Shown here: positions 24,322 through 31,732 of the stretch, in pieces | Position numbering within the stretch: the stretch's first letter is position 1 | Layout of the letters: every line of letters begins with the position of its first letter | DNA from: Ferrimicrobium sp. | Lineage (GTDB): Bacteria > Actinomycetota > Acidimicrobiia > Acidimicrobiales > Acidimicrobiaceae | Length of the DNA stretch: 44,544 bases | Assembly (NCBI RefSeq): GCF_027319265.1 | Contig: NZ_DAHVNP010000032.1 | Location: 1-44,544 of the forward strand | Reading direction: 5' to 3' | The notes under the pieces: generated by a model | Database searches by the model: none | What the model was told of the DNA's origin: nothing | What the model saw: only the letters and a program-made list of their open reading frames with translations | Program-made: the position numbers and the translations under genes

Positions 24322-25332
24322 CTAGTTCACCAGCTCCTCATCGGAACGGGCGATCATGATCTCGCCAGCGGCTTCAAGCTCGCGAACTGAACGCACGATA
24401 GATGCCTGAGCTGCCTCGACTGTGGAGAGACGAACGGGGCCAAGGATCTCAATCTCCTCCTCAAGGTCTAGCGCAGCACGCTCGGAGATGTTGCCCATCA
24501 CCTTCGCGACCGAGGAGGATGATACACCCTTCAAGGCAACCGCCAGGTCCTTCGGACTCACTTGCCGCAAGACACGCTGAAGAGTGCGATCATCGAGGGC
24601 GAGCACGTCTTCAAAGACAAACATCTGCTCCCGAATTCGATCTGCCAGTTCAGGATCGACAGCATCCAGATCAGAGAGGATGCGCCGCTCGGTGGTCTGA
24701 TCGATATTGTTGAGGATCTCAACGACGGAACTGAGTCCACTGTGCATCGCCACTGGGCCAGCCTTCGTCAGTCCAGCGAGCTTGCGCTGCAAGATGACCG
24801 CGGTCTGTTCCACAATCACCGGATCGACCCGGTTGAGGAGGGCGATACGTCGGGTTACGTCAGCGCGCATCTCATCGGGCATCGCGCCCATGACCTCTGC
24901 GGCCATCGTTGAGTGCACATGCGAGAGTATCAATGCCACGGCCTGGGGGTGTTCCCCCTGCAAGAAGGAGGCGAGTTGGAAGGACTCGACATGCGAGAGA
25001 AAGGAGAGCGGATTCTCAATCGAACGCCCAGAGAACTGGGCGAGGACCTCGTCGGCCTCGTTCTTACCAAGGCGAGCCGAGAGGATCTCACGTGCGGCGT
25101 CCATCCCACCTTGGCCCACGGTCTTGACCGCGATCACCGACTCGACGAACTCCTCCATCAGCTCAGTGATGGTCTCCTTCTCAAGACTTGGTAGCTTGGC
25201 GATCTCAAGAGTGAGGGCTACCGCCTCGGTCTCGCTCATCGAACGCAGCACCCGGGCGGCGAGTTCGGTGCCGAGCTGTACTAAGACGGCAGCCGACTTC
25301 TGCATGCCAGAGAGGTCCTTGACCTGGGTCAT
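24322..25332 (-). CDS. fliG: flagellar motor switch protein FliG
   Basis: This 336-aa rotor protein transmits torque from the stator. The N-terminal domain contacts FliF; the middle domain carries EHPQAVALILSHV; the C-terminal domain carries the charged torque helix (about 275-300, DLAVALKGVSSSSVAKVMGNISERAALDLEEEIEILGPVRLSTVEAAQ). The length is normal. It abuts fliF and fliH without gaps. Confidence 0.97.
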   Translation of the reverse strand: MTQVKDLSGMQKSAAVLVQLGTELAARVLRSMSETEAVALTLEIAKLPSLEKETITELMEEFVESVIAVKTVGQGGMDAAREILSARLGKNEADEVLAQFSGRSIENPLSFLSHVESFQLASFLQGEHPQAVALILSHVHSTMAAEVMGAMPDEMRADVTRRIALLNRVDPVIVEQTAVILQRKLAGLTKAGPVAMHSGLSSVVEILNNIDQTTERRILSDLDAVDPELADRIREQMFVFEDVLALDDRTLQRVLRQVSPKDLAVALKGVSSSSVAKVMGNISERAALDLEEEIEILGPVRLSTVEAAQASIVRSVRELEAAGEIMIARSDEELVN

Positions 25333-26874
25333 CTATCTGTTACCCCGTGATCCCATCCAGATGCGGAGCAGCTTGGCGACATCGTCTGGTTGCTTATCGA
25401 TATAATCGAGTACGTCATCGGCGACGATCGGCTGCGCCATCGGCATTGAGAGAGCGGGCATGAGTTGGGTGACATCGCCAGGTCCAGGACCCAACGCCAT
25501 AGTCGGAGCCGCTGCGTCCAAGAAGAGAGGTTCGATCTCGGTGCGTGCCGAGGATCGCGCCATCAACAGGATCGCCCCCACGACTCCGAGCACCAGCAAC
25601 AGTATTTTGCCCAATGAGAAGATCGAACCCAGTGGGCTCGCGGCCGCGGGTGCCGCCGTGGTTTGGGTCGCAAACGGAAGGGCAACCACGCTCAGGGTGT
25701 CTCCGCGCTTGGCGACAATCCCCGCAGCCGCCGCGACCATGTTCTTGATCTTGGCAAGTGAGTAGCCACCCTTGAGCTTTGAATTCACCGCAACCGCTAC
25801 CGAGAGGCGCTGCACCTGGCCAGGGGCTTGCACGGTTGTCTGGTCAATCTGACCGACCGCGTAGCTGTTATTCGTCGAGTTTTGCTTGTAGTTGCTGTTG
25901 GTGCCGTTGCCGGGGGCCGGGGTAACCGCGCCAAGGGTTCCTCCAGCGACCGTGCCCGCACCCGTAAAGGTCTGCGTCTGGGTATTAGATTGGGTGAGCG
26001 CAGATTGGGCCTTCCCCTTGACCGTTGGCACCTGTTGCGACTTGGTCGTCACCTGGTTGTAGTCGAGGGTGGCGGCCACTCGAACGTTGGCTTGGTTGGG
26101 ACCGAGCACCGAGTCAAGCATCGACTGCAGCGACGTTTCAAGGGTGTTGTCATAGGCCTGGGTGGCAGAACTTGTCCCTGTTCCGGTCACTCCTTGGCCA
26201 GGTGCCGCCAGGACGTCGCCGTTCTGATCGACGACGGTCACCCCATTGGCGTTCATATTGGGGATCGCCGAGGCGACGAGGTGCACGATCGCCTGGACTT
26301 GGGTCGAGGAGAGGGTGACGCCGTTGTCAAGCGTGACGATCACCGACGCCGTGGGCGTCTGGTTTCCTCCGACCGCAAAGACATCGGTGGGAGGCAAAGC
26401 CAAGTTAACCTGTGCAGCCTGCACGCCATTGATGGCCTCGATCGTCTGCTCAAGCTGGCCCTGGAGGGCCTCCTGATAGTCAGCCTGTTGGGTGATCTGC
26501 GAGGTGGTGATACCGACACTTGACAACAAGGAGAGACCCACCGTGGAGTTGGCCGGCAGTCCGGCCTGCGCCATCGCGATGCGCTCCTGATCGACCATGT
26601 TTTGTGGCACCTCAATCACCGACCCCGAATCCTCGAGCTGATACGGAACCCCGGCGCTCGTGAGTTTTGAGGTGATCGATCCTGCATCCGAGGCTGACAG
26701 GTTCGTAAACAACACTCCATAGGTCGGCTTGGAGGTCATCGACGCAACCACAAAGACGATGGCCACCACGATCGCGAGGCCAACCAAGACGACTGCCTTC
26801 TGACCGGTGGTGAAGCCGTCTGCAAACTTCTTAAGACTCTTCGTCACATTCGACAAGGTATCCGTCGATGCCAT
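25333..26874 (-). CDS. fliF: flagellar MS-ring protein FliF
   Basis: This 513-aa double-pass membrane protein forms the MS ring. The first membrane helix is at about 25-46 and the second at about 425-443 (IFSLGKILLLVLGVVGAILLM). Ring-building motifs between them include GVPYQLEDSGSVIEVPQNMVDQERIAMAQAGLP and VQAAQVNLALPPTDVF. The C-terminal tail (DVLDYIDKQPDDVAKLLRIWMG) is the FliG-binding segment. GGGAG precedes the ATG. The flgB flgC fliE fliF order is the usual one. Confidence 0.97.
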   Translation of the reverse strand: MASTDTLSNVTKSLKKFADGFTTGQKAVVLVGLAIVVAIVFVVASMTSKPTYGVLFTNLSASDAGSITSKLTSAGVPYQLEDSGSVIEVPQNMVDQERIAMAQAGLPANSTVGLSLLSSVGITTSQITQQADYQEALQGQLEQTIEAINGVQAAQVNLALPPTDVFAVGGNQTPTASVIVTLDNGVTLSSTQVQAIVHLVASAIPNMNANGVTVVDQNGDVLAAPGQGVTGTGTSSATQAYDNTLETSLQSMLDSVLGPNQANVRVAATLDYNQVTTKSQQVPTVKGKAQSALTQSNTQTQTFTGAGTVAGGTLGAVTPAPGNGTNSNYKQNSTNNSYAVGQIDQTTVQAPGQVQRLSVAVAVNSKLKGGYSLAKIKNMVAAAAGIVAKRGDTLSVVALPFATQTTAAPAAASPLGSIFSLGKILLLVLGVVGAILLMARSSARTEIEPLFLDAAAPTMALGPGPGDVTQLMPALSMPMAQPIVADDVLDYIDKQPDDVAKLLRIWMGSRGNR

Positions 26875-26917
26875 TCCTACTCCCTACCCAAAATTCAATT
26901 GATGGAAATGAACCATT

Positions 26918-26965
26918 GCACTGTGTCGATCTAGCACTGTGTCGATCTAGCACTGTGTCGCGCTA
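26918..26965. repeat. 16-bp tandem triplication covering the fliE stop codon
   Basis: GCACTGTGTCGATCTA occurs twice exactly (26918-26933, 26934-26949) and once with two changes (26950-26965). A more diverged fourth copy continues into the last codons of fliE. Read on the minus strand, each unit contains a TAG, so the fliE stop codon is followed by two further TAGs at 16-nt spacing. Confidence 0.95.
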
Positions 26966-27262
26966 GAACTGCGTCGACATCACTTGATTGATGGCACTCA
27001 CGGCACCGTTGCGTAGCGCTACCACTAACTGCGTCGCAAGCAAAGATTCGTTGGAAGCCACCATGGCATCGCTGAGATTCGCCTGACCAGCAGCTACCTG
27101 CTGCGCCTGCGTCGCCGCCGTTGCTTGCGTACCTTGCAGTGAATCGATGGCGTTGCCGAGAATCTGACCAAAGGAGCTCGAGCTTGCACTCGGTGCGCTG
27201 GAACCAATCGGCGGCAGGTTTGCGCCAAGACTTGAAGTGATAGCACCGATCGCGGGCACCAT
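26963..27262 (-). CDS. fliE: flagellar hook-basal body complex protein FliE
   Basis: This 99-aa export substrate joins the MS ring to the rod. The conserved C-terminal half is visible: FGQILGNAIDSLQGTQATAATQAQQVAAGQANLSDAMVASNESLLATQLVVALRNGAVSAINQVMSTQF. The ATG overlaps the flgC TAA by one base. The extreme 3' end belongs to a run of 16-bp tandem repeats. Confidence 0.95.
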   Translation of the reverse strand: MVPAIGAITSSLGANLPPIGSSAPSASSSSFGQILGNAIDSLQGTQATAATQAQQVAAGQANLSDAMVASNESLLATQLVVALRNGAVSAINQVMSTQF

Positions 27263-27696
27263 TAGCTCACGATCCCGAGGACTGACAGATAGGCAGCTTT
27301 TGCCTGGCTGATGACCGATGCGTTCGCCTCGTAGCTATATTGAGCGGTGACGAGATCCCCAAGTTGGGTACCGAGGTTGATCCCTGGCTCCTTGACCATA
27401 CCCTGTTTGTTCGCCAGCGTGGAACTTGGATCATAGGTCAATTCACCGTTGGGTTTTGGAGTAACGATGGAACTCACCTGCACGCCATCACCAAGTGCGT
27501 AGTTGGTAAAATTAGGGATACCTGAAGAGTTGACTGACGGCTTTGGAGCGACCAGCACCTCTTGCTCTTGGTATTGTGGTTGATTGACTCCTGCGATATC
27601 ATTCGCATTCGCGATGTTAGAACCGATCGAATTGAGCCAAGTTTGCTCAACGTTCACGCCAGTTCCTGCGATATTGATTGCACCGAACAGCGACAT
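27262..27696 (-). CDS. flgC: flagellar basal-body rod protein FlgC
   Basis: This 144-aa proximal-rod subunit has the N-terminal rod motif (GAINIAGTGVNVEQTWLNSIGSNIANAND) and the C-terminal one (LGTQLGDLVTAQYSYEANASVISQAKAAYLSVLGI). The usual YEP-type middle is seen in QPQYQEQEVLVAPK. The ATG overlaps the flgB stop (ATGA), with GGGAGG upstream. Confidence 0.96.
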   Translation of the reverse strand: MSLFGAINIAGTGVNVEQTWLNSIGSNIANANDIAGVNQPQYQEQEVLVAPKPSVNSSGIPNFTNYALGDGVQVSSIVTPKPNGELTYDPSSTLANKQGMVKEPGINLGTQLGDLVTAQYSYEANASVISQAKAAYLSVLGIVS

Positions 27697-28034
27697 CAGA
27701 ATTGACCTCCCATTGCTCCTGAGAGGACCTGGAATTGTGTGGTGAGTTGATCGGAGACGGCTTGGTACGCCAGCGCATTGTTCTGTAACCGAACCAACTG
27801 GTTGCCCATAGAGACATTGTTGCCATCAAGTGATTCCGCGTTTGTCGACGGGGTCAGTGTTGCTGCTGCAGTCCCCCCATTGGCCAGCGCATTCGAGAGC
27901 GAAGACTGGAAGGAGACGTTGGTCGCTTGGAACCCTGGCGTATTGACATTAGCCATATTGTTCGCAATCGCATGCTGTTGCGATGTCAATCCATCAAGAG
28001 CAAACTGGAGAGCCTGAATCGAGGTAGAACCCAC
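27696..28034 (-). CDS. flgB: flagellar basal-body rod protein FlgB
   Basis: This 112-aa rod subunit is the first gene of the long operon. Rod signature: LQFALDGLTSQQHAIANNMANVNTPGFQATNVSFQSSL, and a C-terminal helix with NNALAYQAVSDQLTTQFQVL. The start is GTG at 28034, with AAAGGG upstream. The long untranslated stretch before it (28035-28404) is the likely control region of the whole ~21-kb unit. Confidence 0.95.
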   Translation of the reverse strand: MGSTSIQALQFALDGLTSQQHAIANNMANVNTPGFQATNVSFQSSLSNALANGGTAAATLTPSTNAESLDGNNVSMGNQLVRLQNNALAYQAVSDQLTTQFQVLSGAMGGQF

Positions 28035-28404
28035 GGTAGCGCCCTTTCAAAGAAAAGCTATCCGTAGCCCACTGCCGAGCGATCCGTGCCCGTAGGAATA
28101 GCTTCGGTTCACCCATCGACCCACTTAAATAACTTTTGTAGATGGGTGCCATTGCATCACATTCACCGCCGGCAAGCAACCGAGTAGAAGCAAAAGGGTC
28201 GAATGGCCGCACTGGAACAAAGCTATCAAGGCAGCTTGATACGCGTTCTGAAGTAGTGGGACGAAATCACTGGCGAAGATAAGGAAAATCCGTAAGCAGG
28301 ATGAAGGATTTCAAGCGAGTAATTAAGTGGTGGTGACCGCTCCTTCGAGCGAAGAGAAGTACTGCCAAGAGCGAACGGACTAGGCGTACCGAAGACGACA
28401 CCAG
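28035..28404 (-). promoter_or_regulatory. upstream control region of the flagellar operon
   Basis: This 370-bp stretch has no convincing gene. Two inverted repeats stand out: CACCCATC (28110-28117) with GATGGGTG (28141-28148) around an AT-rich centre, and TATCAAG-GCAG-CTTGATA (28224-28241). On the minus strand the first encloses AAAAGTT, 10 nt, GTCGATGG, which is loosely like a sigma-28 site but with spacing that is too short. No sure promoter can be named. Confidence 0.5.
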
Positions 28405-28683
28405 TTAGGCGAGTACGTCGATCAGTACAATCCGCTCGGGGTCCTTCATGCGAGAGTATCGCAACACCGTTGAAAATGCGTCCATGCGTGAACGCAACTC
28501 CTCACTCAACTCCTGCGTACGAAGAACAAGCGACTCCGAACGATCCCGCAAGACCCGAGGCAGATGGACACTTGGCTGCTCATAGCAGAAGCTCGTCGTC
28601 ACCACCCTGCCGGTGGCGAGGGAGTCCGCAACGGCGTTCAGATGCTCCTCGTACGCATCAAGATAGGCGAGCCACTCATCCAT
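28405..28683 (-). CDS. small helical protein in the FliT position downstream of fliS
   Basis: This 92-aa acidic and basic helical protein starts within the last 8 bases of fliS, so the two are co-translated. In many flagellar loci the gene after fliS is fliT, the FliD chaperone, or a FliT-like protein. Size and helical content suit that, but I see no clear FliT sequence signature, so the role is inferred from context. Confidence 0.7.
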   Translation of the reverse strand: MDEWLAYLDAYEEHLNAVADSLATGRVVTTSFCYEQPSVHLPRVLRDRSESLVLRTQELSEELRSRMDAFSTVLRYSRMKDPERIVLIDVLA

Positions 28684-29056
28684 CCGCGTTCACCAACACC
28701 GCTGCCTGACGCCAAGCATTCATCAGTGGGCGAAGCACCGCCTCAGCCTCCGCGAGCAACTCGCGCTCCTTGGCGAGGTTCGAGCGAACGAGACGATCGA
28801 GCGAGTACTCATACAGTCGCCGAATATCACTCGCACCATCCCACACTTCGACCTGCAGGCAGTCGCGGAGTAAGGCCACAACCGCCTGTGCATTCTTGAG
28901 TCCACAGTGGATCTCATGGAGATCATTCTTCTCGTAACCGCTTAGTGCGCGGGCGAGAGAGGCATCTAACTGGTCGATTACCATCAACAAACGCGCAGAT
29001 GGCGAGGCTGTCTGTACAGCGTTGATCATATAGCTGCGTCTACCCGAATAGACCAT
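28676..29056 (-). CDS. fliS: flagellin export chaperone FliS
   Basis: This 126-aa chaperone binds the C-terminus of flagellin in the cytosol. The family N-terminus is clear (YMINAVQTASPSARLLMVIDQLDASLARAL) and so is the C-terminal VRSNLAKERELLAEAEAVLRPLMNAWRQA. GAAAGGATG serves as ribosome-binding site. It is transcribed away from the glycosylation island, from a sigma-28-like promoter about 125 nt upstream. Confidence 0.95.
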   Translation of the reverse strand: MVYSGRRSYMINAVQTASPSARLLMVIDQLDASLARALSGYEKNDLHEIHCGLKNAQAVVALLRDCLQVEVWDGASDIRRLYEYSLDRLVRSNLAKERELLAEAEAVLRPLMNAWRQAAVLVNADG

Positions 29057-29522
29057 GGGACATCCTTTCTACAGCAACTGGGCAGTCTGGGCAACAGCAC
29101 CGCTTCGACAGGTCTTCCGTGGACCAGTCCACTCGTGATCTCGACGAGATCGGGCGCGGACGCTTCCCACCATGGCTCTCCTATCGGCACGGAATAAGCT
29201 CTTCCTTACTATAAATTCAGGCCATGTCGGTGAATTTGGGAACACTTCAGTGGATTGACCCCAGTGACTTCAGTGTCTCGTTTCTTGAGTAGGTTCACCT
29301 TTTAACCTCGCCACACTCGCCCATCCCCACGAGAACCCCTATGAATGACCACGGGATTACGTTCCACAACATCACGCACAGACTTTCCCAGATCTCAGTC
29401 CTAGTCCCTCAAGGAGTTGGTCGAGGCGTCAAATACTCGAGCCACCTTATAAAGCTAACCTCCAACTGTGTCGACACTGAAGTGTCCTGTAGTCCCTCAA
29501 GTTTGAGAAAGAAGCTACGCTT
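29057..29522. promoter_or_regulatory. divergent regulatory region between fliS and the GT2-TPR gene
   Basis: This 466-bp region has no gene I can support. It contains the sigma-28-like promoter for fliS (29181-29208) and a 15-bp palindrome GATCTCG-A-CGAGATC (29137-29151) in the fliS leader. It also holds three copies of ACTTCAGTG (29244-29252, 29267-29275, and inverted at 29475-29483) and a direct repeat TAGTCCCTCAAG (29402-29413, 29490-29501). The repeat density suggests binding by a regulator. Confidence 0.6.
29181..29208 (-). promoter_or_regulatory. sigma-28 (FliA/SigD) type promoter for fliS
   Basis: On the minus strand TAAGGAAG (29208-29201) is followed after 12 nt by GCCGATAG (29188-29181). 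The -10 matches the known consensus GCCGATAA in 7 of 8 positions; the -35 is weaker (TAAG for TAAA) and spacing is one base longer than ideal. Position fits a leader of about 120 nt to the fliS ATG. Confidence 0.65.
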
Positions 29523-31415
29523 ATGCCTGCCTCCCCTGTCGTTGTGGTAGCCATCCTGGCCGACGAAAGTACTCGCAAGGCGACAAAACGCTATTTGAAC
29601 GAGGTCACTCCTGCAAGCTTTCCAGTAGTCTGTCTCCTCGAAGGTGGCGAACTCGACCCTAGGGATCGGACAAAGATCGAAAGTGCCGAACACGCGGCGA
29701 TCCTCACGCCCGACTCCTCCCTCCCTAGTGGCTGGATCGATGAATTGATGTGGGTAGCACGCCAGCACCCTGATCACGTTGTTGTCCCTGGTTCTCCAAA
29801 TGTGCTAGGCCCACAACGCTTCATCCTGGAAGAGGGCCAATCGGTCGCACGACAGGGAGACCAAACCGTTTACGCCCGTGAACATCGCAAGGCGTTCTCT
29901 CGCATCGTAGAGCAGATTCAGTTCGCAACCGACCTTGTGGCTATGGCACCAGGGCCTTGGGTTGGGGAGGTTCTGCGGTCATCTCCTGGAACCTGCTTCG
30001 ATGTCTTCAAAAGGCTATACAAGGACCGCCCCCTGTTGCTTGCTCAAGGTGCAGCGGTATTTTCATCAGTAGTCAAACAACGCCTGATCCCTGGCGCTAA
30101 GAGAACGGCCCCTCTGGTCTCATTATGCATGATCATCAAAGACGAAGAGGGGTATCTTGGTGATGCCCTGGACTCGGTAGAGGGGTTGGCTGATGAGATT
30201 ATCGTCTACGATACCGGATCCAGCGATCGCAGCATTGAGATTGCCGAGAACTACGGCGCCAAAGTAATCCTTGGCCAATGGCGAGATGACTTCGCATGGG
30301 CAAGGAACCAAACCCTAGATCATGCGAATGGTCAGTGGATTCTCTGGATCGATGCCGATGAACGCGTGCGAGGTGACATAGACGCACTTCGGCTTCGCCT
30401 CGAGGACCCCTTCGCTCCCTATGAGTCCTATTCGATCCGCATCCAAAATGCAACAGGGGCAGGGCTAACCAGTATGGAGCACTTTGCTAACCGTATCTTC
30501 CGAAGAAAGGACTGCTACTGGCGAGGAGCAATCCACGAGACTGTATGGTATCGAGACAACCGTCGAACGAACTATACCATCAGAGCACCAGAACTGTATT
30601 TGGAGCACCTTGGGTATCTCGATGCTTCGCTTGCCGGTCGCAACAAGGCAGACCGCAACATCAGCGTTTCCGATCAGAATGAGTCCGCAGACTCTCTCGA
30701 AGAAGTTGCCCTCCATAAAGCTCGTTCCCTCACGATGGGAGGTCGTTTCGATGAAGCGATTGAGCTGCTTGAAACCAAGGTTCTCGGTCGCGACTCCCCT
30801 GCCATGCACCGAATCGCGCTTTTGATGCTTGGGGTCTGGTATCGGGTGGTCGGACGCTATGACGATGCGAAAGCCATTCTTGCTCAATATGGTGATGCCG
30901 AAATAGATCCAGCCTTTGCCGAGGCCGAGTATGCACAGCTTGCCTTTGTCCAGGGGGACTTTGACGAGGTGCTACGTCATGTGAATCAAGTCACACACTT
31001 CGTTGCTGATCGCGATGGCTTAACCGTCTCCCCCGATAATCTTGCTGGCCTCAAGGCACGGGCACTGGCACAGCTTGGCCGGCACGAGGAAGCAGCACAG
31101 ACAATTCTTGGAGCTCTACAGCGAGGAGTGTTAGAGGTTCATCTTGGAGAACTCATCGACTGGATGGACCAAGGTGGCGTACCGATGTCGGAACTGGCGA
31201 AGGCTATCCCTGATAGTAAGAAGACGCTAGTGCTTGCCCAGCTCCTACAGATCGATCCAGTAGTCGCGGATCAGGTATTAGTGGAGCTCCATGATGCAAA
31301 CCCCACGGACCTTGCGATTCTGGCGACCGCCTCGCTCGTTGCGAAGCAGCTTGACTCGCAACGTCAGACCTCTTGGCGAGCGACACTGGCTAAAGCGGGT
31401 CTGGTGAACGCTTAG
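29523..31415 (+). CDS. glycosyltransferase family 2 with TPR repeats, probable flagellin glycosyltransferase
   Basis: This 630-aa cytosolic protein has three parts. The N-terminal domain (1-190) is of unclear type, with VVVVAILADEST and PDSSLPSGWIDEL that look like a second, degenerate GT-A fold. A GT2 domain (about 195-390) has LVSLCMIIKDEEGYLGDALDSVEGLADEIIVYDTGSSDRS and the metal-binding WIDADER. The C-terminal half (about 395-625) is helical repeats of TPR type. SunS-like GT2-TPR proteins beside fliC are known flagellin glycosyltransferases in several Gram-positive genera; the function here is inference from that. The stop overlaps the convergent stop of the next gene (TTAG). Confidence 0.85.
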   Translation: MPASPVVVVAILADESTRKATKRYLNEVTPASFPVVCLLEGGELDPRDRTKIESAEHAAILTPDSSLPSGWIDELMWVARQHPDHVVVPGSPNVLGPQRFILEEGQSVARQGDQTVYAREHRKAFSRIVEQIQFATDLVAMAPGPWVGEVLRSSPGTCFDVFKRLYKDRPLLLAQGAAVFSSVVKQRLIPGAKRTAPLVSLCMIIKDEEGYLGDALDSVEGLADEIIVYDTGSSDRSIEIAENYGAKVILGQWRDDFAWARNQTLDHANGQWILWIDADERVRGDIDALRLRLEDPFAPYESYSIRIQNATGAGLTSMEHFANRIFRRKDCYWRGAIHETVWYRDNRRTNYTIRAPELYLEHLGYLDASLAGRNKADRNISVSDQNESADSLEEVALHKARSLTMGGRFDEAIELLETKVLGRDSPAMHRIALLMLGVWYRVVGRYDDAKAILAQYGDAEIDPAFAEAEYAQLAFVQGDFDEVLRHVNQVTHFVADRDGLTVSPDNLAGLKARALAQLGRHEEAAQTILGALQRGVLEVHLGELIDWMDQGGVPMSELAKAIPDSKKTLVLAQLLQIDPVVADQVLVELHDANPTDLAILATASLVAKQLDSQRQTSWRATLAKAGLVNA

Positions 31416-31732
31416 GAATCCGAGGGGCGATTGGACTCCTCGATTGCTCGGAGTGCATCCTCGAGATCGCTCCAAGCTTGAAGCTCAGAGAGAATCTCCT
31501 CGTCTGGAGCATGGGCAATGTCTGTGAGCCGATGCCAACCAACCCCAGCTTGCGTCCGTGACATCGCTAGTAGGTCTTGTTGAATCTCCTGTGCTAGCGC
31601 CTGTATGCAATGAATCTCCAATAACTCTACATCCTTGAACCGTGCACCACACTTACAAACACAGGTCGTGTAGGTGCCCGGATCCGCTTGATGCCCTGTC
31701 GCTACATGATCTAGCTTATGCTCACGCTCCAC
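31412..31732 (-). CDS. small Cys/His-containing protein of unknown function
   Basis: This 106-aa protein has a possible zinc site: CVCKCGARF followed by IHC, loosely C2H2-like, and acidic helices towards the end (EILSELQAWSDLEDALRAIEESN). I start it at GTG 31732, with GGAGAGG 10 nt upstream, overlapping the methyltransferase gene by 11 nt; the frame continues upstream to 31897 only inside that gene. Its stop shares bases with the stop of the convergent GT2-TPR gene. I recognise no family; it is probably co-expressed with the methyltransferase. Confidence 0.65.
   Translation of the reverse strand: MEREHKLDHVATGHQADPGTYTTCVCKCGARFKDVELLEIHCIQALAQEIQQDLLAMSRTQAGVGWHRLTDIAHAPDEEILSELQAWSDLEDALRAIEESNRPSDS

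Noticed and set aside
29497-29523. Sigma-28 promoter TCAAGTTT with TACGCTTA before the GT2-TPR gene
   Set aside because: The -35 half matches well, but the -10 half is poor and overlaps the start codon, so transcription would begin inside the gene.
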